From Prochlorococcus sp. AG-311-D23 (GTDB lineage: Bacteria; Cyanobacteriota; Cyanobacteriia; PCC-6307; Cyanobiaceae): a DNA stretch of 50,511 bases. Shown here one piece after another: positions 46,042 to 50,511 of this stretch; the stretch's first letter is position 1, and every line of letters begins with the position of its first letter. The stretch is from NCBI GenBank assembly GCA_003284445.1, contig QBVH01000010.1:1-50511 (forward strand), written 5' to 3'. Under the pieces are notes generated by a model. The model was not told where the DNA came from. It did no database searches and saw only the letters and a program-made list of their open reading frames with translations. Position numbers and translations under genes: made by a program.

Positions 46042-46212
46042 TTACTTTTGGTATGTATTACCTCTATAAGTTAAGGATGCTTGCATTTGCTTTTTAGCTT
46101 CTGCTTGCCTCGATGTGTAGATGTTACTTCTGTAACTGAGTTCTACAACATTTTTTGGAGTAACTTCTTTGTGTTGAAGATACTCTTTACCTCTGTAAGT
46201 AAGAACAGTCAT
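46042..46212 (-). CDS. DUF4278 family protein
   Basis: MTVLTYRGKEYLQHKEVTPK then NVVELSYRSNIYTSRQAEAK KQMQASLTYRGNTYQK. The repeated (L/V)xYRGxxY modules at start, middle and end are the DUF4278 signature (LTYRGxxY), a small cyanobacterial family with 2-3 copies of the motif. Function unknown. Upstream is a GC-rich leader (46213-46262). Confidence 0.8.
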   Translation of the reverse strand: MTVLTYRGKEYLQHKEVTPKNVVELSYRSNIYTSRQAEAKKQMQASLTYRGNTYQK

Positions 46213-46399
46213 TGCTCTTTCCCGTAGTGCCCAAGACCCCGTTCCATGTCTCGAGTCTTACTGCAGCTTTAAAGTCAGCTGAACGTTTGCTAAAAATAAC
46301 AGAATCAATCTCTAAAAGATGTTCCTGGTGATACATAAGGCAACGAATTTTAGTAGTGTTATCCGAAATAGTTACATTTTCTACTAAAACAAAGGGCAA
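46187..46399 (-). CDS. hypothetical protein frame, 70 aa (doubtful)
   Basis: The frame from a TTG reads MPFVLVENVTISDNTTKIRC then LMYHQEHLLEIDSVIFSKRS ADFKAAVRLETWNGVLGTTG. The first two-thirds looks protein-like; the last third runs through a GC-rich leader that precedes DUF4278 and overlaps it by 26 bp. It may be a real upstream gene or only an open leader. The internal ATG (MYHQEHLLE) is an alternative start. Confidence 0.35.
   Translation of the reverse strand: MPFVLVENVTISDNTTKIRCLMYHQEHLLEIDSVIFSKRSADFKAAVRLETWNGVLGTTGKSNDCSYLQR
46213..46262 (-). promoter_or_regulatory. GC-rich leader upstream of the DUF4278 gene
   Basis: In this AT-rich genome a run of about 50 bp directly before the DUF4278 start is unusually GC-rich, including (minus strand) ACATGGAACGGGGTCTTGGG and CACTACGGGAAAGAGCA. 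It could be an RNA leader or cis-regulatory element. I could not match a named riboswitch. Confidence 0.35.
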
Positions 46400-46415
46400 G
46401 AATTAATTTTTTATC

Positions 46416-46589
46416 CTATTTTTTTTCAAATTTAAACTTACACCAACCCTCCTCCTTAATTCCTCCTCTAACAGAAGTTATTAATGCAGCAATAAAAAAA
46501 GATCCTAAAATGGAAAAAATCGCCAAAGTAATTAAAGGCTTAACTCCGGATGAAGCATTATTTTGAAAAATTAAATCTAATGCATCCAT
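46416..46589 (-). CDS. one-helix small protein, 57 aa
   Basis: MDALDLIFQNNASSGVKPLI then TLAIFSILGSFFIAALITSV RGGIKEEGWCKFKFEKK. One hydrophobic segment and a basic tail. ATG start. No family recognised. Confidence 0.52.
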   Translation of the reverse strand: MDALDLIFQNNASSGVKPLITLAIFSILGSFFIAALITSVRGGIKEEGWCKFKFEKK

Positions 46590-46853
46590 GACATATTAAT
46601 GAAGTTAGACCGTTTAGTAACCTCACAAAAGTCTCGTTACTTGTAACCCAGTTTCTAAACAAAATATAACGATTAGGTTAATCAAAAGAATAATGGATAA
46701 AAGAGGTTTTAAATCCACTAGCACCATAAAATAATTAAAATTTACTATTTTAAAGTAACACCAAATTAAAAATAGTTAACGATCCTATATTTATAGGAAC
46801 TAGAATAGGAGCTAAAAGAATGTGTATGAAGTTATTAATCTTATGTATCATTT

Positions 46854-47111
46854 TCAATTCCCTTTAAAAGGCCTACCACCCTTACTTAAAAAATCCATAT
46901 ATTTATCAGACTCTCGGAGGTAATAATTCCTGCATTGACCAATATATCTAGCTTCGATTAACAGATCAGTAACTTCAGGCCAAAAAGATTCAGGAACCAG
47001 CTCCAAGGGGTTGATTGCATTGGGATTCCAATTCAACTCAGTTAAAAAAAGAAACCAAACCGACTTGCACTTAATGAAATCAGATAAACAATCTGAATGA
47101 GTATTATTCAT
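46854..47111 (-). CDS. small protein overlapping purT, 85 aa
   Basis: MNNTHSDCLSDFIKCKSVWF then LFLTELNWNPNAINPLELVP ESFWPEVTDLLIEARYIGQC. Soluble, Trp-rich, with three Cys. It overlaps the purT stop by 8 bp, so it is probably translated from the same message. No family recognised. Confidence 0.6.
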   Translation of the reverse strand: MNNTHSDCLSDFIKCKSVWFLFLTELNWNPNAINPLELVPESFWPEVTDLLIEARYIGQCRNYYLRESDKYMDFLSKGGRPFKGN

Positions 47112-48267
47112 TTATGAATTGGACTGATTGAGCTGCTGTATCAGCTTTGATTATAGCCTCTTCAATGGTTTCAGCCTTTGCTACGGCTACTCCCATTCGA
47201 CGACCTTCCGTTGAACTCGGCTTACCAAATATAAATACATTTGTGTTCGATTGACTTAAGGCTTGTTCAAGACCTGTGAAACATACGCTTGTGGTTTTTT
47301 GCTCAGCCAAAATCACTCGACTTGCAGAAGGTCCATGACAAACTATTTCTGGGATTGGGATTCCTAAAACAGCTCTAAGGTGCAATTCAAATTCATTTAA
47401 ATTCTGGCTAATCAAAGTCACTAAGCCTGTGTCATGTGGTCTTGGTGATAGCTCTGAAAAAATCACCTCCTCACCCTTAATAAAAAATTCAACTCCAAAC
47501 AAACCTACGCCTCCAAGATTATCAGTGAGGCGTTTAGCAATCTGTTTGGCTTTTCCTAGGACACTTTCATTTAATTCAACTGGTTGCCAACTACATTGAT
47601 AATCTCCATTCTTTTGCTCGTGTCCTATGGGAGCACAAAATAATGTCCTACCATTAGATTGTCTAATAGTTAACAGAGTAATTTCTAAATCGAACTCAAT
47701 AAATTCTTCGATTATTATTTTATTAGATTTACCTCTTGATTTTTCAATTGCCAAATTCCAAGCCTGGGCTAAATCATTTTTATTATTAACTAAGCTTTGC
47801 CCTTTACCTGAAGAACTCATAACTGGCTTAATTAGTAAAGGATAACCAATTGCCTCTGCATGTAAATCTAGCTCTGATTGATTAATTGCATAACTAAATT
47901 TTGCAGTTCTTATATTTAATTCGTTAGATGCTAAGTCTCTGATTTTATCTCTATTCATTGTTATTGCAGTTGCTCTTGCGTTGGGTATAACTATTATCTT
48001 TTCTTCGATTTCTTTAAGTACATCTACTGCAAGTGCTTCTATTTCAGGAATAATAATATCAGGATTAGATTTATATATAACTTCCTTTAGTTCACTCTCA
48101 TTATTCATATTTAATACTTCAAACTGATCAGCTACCTGCATCGCTGGTGCATTATCATATCTATCACATGCAATAACATAACAACCTAATCTTTTTGCTG
48201 CGATTACAACCTCTTTTCCTAATTCTCCACTACCTAAAAGCATTATTTTCTTTGGAAATACAGTCAT
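47104..48267 (-). CDS. purT: formate-dependent GAR transformylase (PurT)
   Basis: Phosphoribosylglycinamide formyltransferase 2, an ATP-grasp enzyme that makes formyl-GAR from formate, ATP and GAR in purine synthesis. KKIMLLGSGELGKEVVIAAK (N-terminal nucleotide fold), the ATP-grasp region GYPLLIKPVMSSSGKGQSLV and the FSELSPRPHDTGLVTL core (residues ~285-300) are visible. Length about 387 aa is normal. The frame extends 17 codons upstream but the ATG before TVFPKKIML is the usual start. The adjacent 46854 gene overlaps it. Confidence 0.95.
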   Translation of the reverse strand: MTVFPKKIMLLGSGELGKEVVIAAKRLGCYVIACDRYDNAPAMQVADQFEVLNMNNESELKEVIYKSNPDIIIPEIEALAVDVLKEIEEKIIVIPNARATAITMNRDKIRDLASNELNIRTAKFSYAINQSELDLHAEAIGYPLLIKPVMSSSGKGQSLVNNKNDLAQAWNLAIEKSRGKSNKIIIEEFIEFDLEITLLTIRQSNGRTLFCAPIGHEQKNGDYQCSWQPVELNESVLGKAKQIAKRLTDNLGGVGLFGVEFFIKGEEVIFSELSPRPHDTGLVTLISQNLNEFELHLRAVLGIPIPEIVCHGPSASRVILAEQKTTSVCFTGLEQALSQSNTNVFIFGKPSSTEGRRMGVAVAKAETIEEAIIKADTAAQSVQFINE

Positions 48268-48511
48268 AATCATATATAGGTCAAGAGATATTATATAAAC
48301 ATAATATCTCTTATACACTACTACTTATTATAAAAAGAAGTAGAAATTAACAAGCATTATTAAATGAAAAAAAGAAAAAAAAACAACATACACAATTAAT
48401 AGAGGGAATAAAGGAAAGAAATCAATTCTCCAAAGATCAGTGCATTAGCAATTAATGGACAAAATCAATAAAACAATAGCAGGTTTATTTTCTACTAAAT
48501 AACATAGACTA

Positions 48512-48625
48512 ATGGAATTCCCACCACCTCAAGTAATTTCTGGATTACTAATTTTTAGTACTGAAGTGGTTTTGATCTTAGACATTAGGTACAATCCTTT
48601 TTGCGACAAAGAAAATGAGCTTTAG
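48512..48625 (+). CDS. one-helix microprotein, 37 aa
   Basis: MEFPPPQVISGLLIFSTEVV LILDIRYNPFCDKENEL. A Pro-rich start and one hydrophobic helix. ATG start, TAG stop. No family recognised. Confidence 0.42.
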   Translation: MEFPPPQVISGLLIFSTEVVLILDIRYNPFCDKENEL

Positions 48626-48641
48626 TACAAACTTAAAAAAA

Positions 48642-48828
48642 TTATTTCTTTTGGTAACCTAGTTTCAACCATTTTTCGCTCACTATTTTTGGACTAACAA
48701 CAGCATAAACAATCCAACCTAAAAAAAAGACCACAAACTAATCCCACAGCAAAATTCGCCAAGGTATGTCCTATTTCACCAACACATAGAAAGAAGATAG
48801 GTCCAAAAAGGAATGCAGCTAAAAACAC
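48642..48828 (-). pseudogene. frameshifted small membrane protein (A8/T8 slippage)
   Basis: From a GTG at 48828 (the frame is open further up to about 48873) the minus strand reads MFLAAFLFGPIFFLCVGEIG then HTLANFAVGLVCGLFF. It then meets a T8 run (A8 on plus, 48721-48728), after which the frame goes off. One base shifted, it continues FLGWIVYAVVSPKIVSEKWL KLGYQKK to a stop at 48642. Together this is a plausible two-helix membrane protein, so I infer a frameshift in the T8 tract: decay, sequencing error, or slippage. Confidence 0.55.
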
Positions 48829-49105
48829 TTTCCAATTAATAACTACTACTTTGTGGTCATTGGAGGGATTATGAAATTAAGGCAGTACTTTGATCTACTC
48901 ATATAATTTTCACACAAAAACTGAAAACGCGCTTATAAAAGAAATCATTAATCCAATTTCAACTATTTAATGTTTTGCAAGAGGATTTCAAATCCAAATC
49001 TAAAATTTTTAACTTTAGACCCATAAAGAGATTATTGCTGAACAAAACCTTTACGAGTGGAGAAAAGTTAGGTAAAAGGAAAAAATAACTTCGACTTCTT
49101 TAGTA

Positions 49106-49321
49106 ATGGTTGCCAAGAAAAAAGTTAAAGACTTCACTGATATGGATCAGTTCCCGGACTTAAAAGAAGCTCTTGTACCAGCTATAAAGACATTACCCTC
49201 AGGATCAATGAATACTAAAGTAATCATTAATGAAGGCGAAATTGTAGAGAGAGTGTATAAGACACCAAAAGGTGAAATCATATCTCTATTCACAAATGAT
49301 TTTTTGAGAGAAGCTGCCTAA
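49106..49321 (+). CDS. VIINxGEIVERV-family small protein B, 71 aa
   Basis: MVAKKKVKDFTDMDQFPDLK then EALVPAIKTLPSGSMNTKVI INEGEIVERVYKTPKGEIIS. Paralogue of 45059-45319, sharing about 28 residues of the domain with few changes. N-terminal arm shorter. ATG start. Function unknown. Confidence 0.62.
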   Translation: MVAKKKVKDFTDMDQFPDLKEALVPAIKTLPSGSMNTKVIINEGEIVERVYKTPKGEIISLFTNDFLREAA

Positions 49322-49471
49322 TAATTCTATTGGCTAAATTTTTTTTATTTCAATAGTAGGAGGGGTAATTCTTATTGTCAGCACAACAAGAAAAGATGTT
49401 AAAGAAATCATCCAATATTGAGCAAATATGCAATCCTAAATTTATTTTTTTATTGATAAATGTCTTCTAAA

Positions 49472-49530
49472 GAAATAATCCTCTCTATAGAAGCAAAGCT
49501 TCTATAGAGAGGATTATTTCATTTTTTTTA
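49472..49530 (+). terminator. very strong intrinsic terminator (23-bp perfect stem)
   Basis: Arms at 49472-49494 and 49498-49520 are exact complements with a 3-nt loop (AAA), and T8 follows at about 49522-49529. It lies 150 bp after the 49106 gene. An exceptionally long, perfect stem for a bacterial terminator. Confidence 0.85.
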
Positions 49531-49559
49531 GACAATGCAACCCGACTTTTTTTTATTTA

Positions 49560-49848
49560 TTAGACCAAGTGGGATTCCCATAGGTGCAAAAGGTTTTCAT
49601 GACATGTTGTCCTCAGGAGATCTTGAATTACAAAGCACCAAAAGCACAAAGGTACATAAATTCGAAATCTTAGTTCAAATACTGCAATATGCGTTTTCAA
49701 TCTAGGCTCAAAATTTACTTATGAAGGGACTCAAAACGATGCTCCCTCCACAAACAACTCGATTTTTAAAGAGATTGAAGAAAAGTGGAAAGTAGCATGG
49801 ATGAAAAGATCTTCAGGCCAATCAGATATGACTTTATGGAACGACTAA
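49560..49848 (+). pseudogene. decayed coding remnant
   Basis: One frame without a start codon reads NLGSKFTYEGTQNDAPSTNN then SIFKEIEEKWKVAWMKRSSG QSDMTLWND to a stop at 49848. It looks protein-like (acidic, helical), but there is no ATG or GTG upstream before a stop. Another frame upstream (GDLELQSTKSTKVHKFEILV) is also partly protein-like. I suspect a frameshifted or truncated gene. No family recognised. Confidence 0.35.
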
Positions 49849-49962
49849 TTTATATTTTCTTCTTAATGGTTAAGTATTCGTAAATTCTATTTATATTCTT
49901 ACGTATGATGTATTCAATCAAACTTAGAGATAGTTTAAAAGTGAAACAGTTAATTGTCGTAA

Positions 49963-50139
49963 ATGCAAGAAAAGCCCAATGTTGAAGAATTAATTGCAGA
50001 TTCAATGACATTACTCTTAATTAGAGCACAAAAATTACCTAAGAGGGAAAGGTTGGCAATTGCTCAAGAGTTCAGAGAATGGCTAAATGGTAATTGCAAA
50101 GTCGAAGATATATTGATCCTTGATACAAGAATCAAATAG
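49963..50139 (+). CDS. small soluble protein, 58 aa
   Basis: MQEKPNVEELIADSMTLLLI then RAQKLPKRERLAIAQEFREW LNGNCKVEDILILDTRIK. Helical, with a basic KLPKRERLA segment. ATG start. No family recognised. Confidence 0.52.
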   Translation: MQEKPNVEELIADSMTLLLIRAQKLPKRERLAIAQEFREWLNGNCKVEDILILDTRIK

Positions 50140-50228
50140 AAATAACTACATAAAGTTGATAATCATCAATTTTAGCAATTTAATTTAAGACTATTATTCA
50201 CTCGACAATAATAAAAGCACTAAAAAAA

Positions 50229-50256
50229 GTCTCTTCCGTAATGACAGAGAAGAGAC
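50229..50256 (-). terminator. intrinsic terminator after Hli gene
   Basis: GTCTCTTC / GAAGAGAC form an 8-bp stem, followed on the minus strand by T7. It lies 30 bp after the 50286 stop. Confidence 0.82.
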
Positions 50257-50285
50257 CTTTTCTAATTAGATTTTAAGAATCAGAA

Positions 50286-50411
50286 TTAAACAATTCCTGG
50301 AATGATCCAGCCTGTTATTCCGTAGTTAATTACAGCAGCAAAGAAGCCCATCATTGCAAGACGGCCATTCATTTGCTCGGCTGTTTTCCAATAGTTAGTT
50401 TCTTTGTTCAT
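50286..50411 (-). CDS. hli: high-light-inducible protein (Hli), 41 aa
   Basis: From the ATG: MNKETNYWKTAEQMNGRLAM then MGFFAAVINYGITGWIIPGIV. The chlorophyll-binding ExMNGRLAMMGF core and the TGWIIPGIV tail (variant of TGQIIPG) are clear. The frame is open upstream but without Hli character. The start shares a base with the stop of the next Hli gene upstream, so the two are coupled, and the terminator at 50229 closes the unit. Confidence 0.9.
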   Translation of the reverse strand: MNKETNYWKTAEQMNGRLAMMGFFAAVINYGITGWIIPGIV

Positions 50412-50511
50412 TACACGAAACCTGGAATGATTTGACCTGTTGTTAGATATGCACCAACAAGAGCTAAACATCCAATCGATGCAGCTAAGCCGTTAAGTCT
50501 CTCAGCAGTTA
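50411..50511 (-). CDS. hli: high-light-inducible protein (Hli), partial, cut by window edge
   Basis: The visible C-terminal part reads TAERLNGLAASIGCLALVGA then YLTTGQIIPGFV and ends TAA. The ExLNGxxA core and TTGQIIPGF tail are those of Hli proteins; NGL replaces NGR. It overlaps the 50286 gene by one base. The 5' end lies beyond the window. Confidence 0.85.
   Translation of the reverse strand, partial: TAERLNGLAASIGCLALVGAYLTTGQIIPGFV

Overview
The window is low-GC, very gene-dense DNA from a picocyanobacterium. Several features point to Prochlorococcus, and the base composition suggests a low-light, NATL-like lineage (inference): clusters of short high-light-inducible (Hli) proteins ending in TTGQIIPG, a plastoquinol terminal oxidase, PAP/fibrillin and carotenoid-isomerase-like genes, PstS, CIA30, TIGR02450, DUF3764, and dozens of one-helix microproteins of 30-60 residues. 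I saw no rRNA, complete tRNA, CRISPR array or transposase. Most of the window looks like flexible, island-type content rather than a housekeeping operon.

Layout. 1-4.7 kb: a DUF938 methyltransferase, a zinc-ribbon membrane protein, a degenerate NAD-dependent DNA ligase adenylation domain, a thiamine-binding-like MTH1187 protein, a mini-Hli and several microproteins. 4.78-16.2 kb: a segment bounded by two almost identical direct repeats of about 657 bp. Inside it are PTOX, small membrane and secreted peptides, two Hli genes, an arsR / GAPDH / arsJ arsenate-detoxification cluster with a visible ArsR palindrome, and pstS. 16.2-22.7 kb: more small membrane proteins, DUF1330, a LOG-type phosphoribohydrolase, MAPEG and several paralogous microprotein families. 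22.7-26.4 kb: the first of two histone-H1-like, AT-hook-tipped proteins, a two-gene minus-strand unit under a perfect LexA-type palindrome, the second copy of a dispersed RNA/terminator element, and a RecB-like nuclease followed by an SRAP (YedK/HMCES) protein. 26.4-34.3 kb: small proteins, an AEC transporter, a rhomboid protease and the second histone-like paralogue. 34.8-40.8 kb: PAP/fibrillin, a CrtISO-like oxidoreductase, a CP12-tail microprotein, CIA30 and a GH57 hydrolase. 41-50.5 kb: mostly minus-strand small genes, DUF1499, a nitroreductase, DUF4278, purT, decayed coding remnants, and a second Hli cluster running off the end.

How the genes fit together. The island between the direct repeats reads as a stress and phosphate module. 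PstS scavenges phosphate. The ArsR-controlled GAPDH and ArsJ turn arsenate that enters with phosphate into 1-arseno-3-phosphoglycerate and export it. PTOX and the Hli proteins relieve electron-transport and light stress. The LexA site, the SRAP protein and the RecB-like nuclease suggest a DNA-damage theme near 23.5-26 kb. Several microprotein families recur across the window: the acidic FPF-tail secreted peptides, the Asp-run/GGGM membrane peptides, the APKHIC family, the CP12-tail peptides, DUF3764 and the VIINxGEIVERV pair. This points to local expansion of small-protein families.
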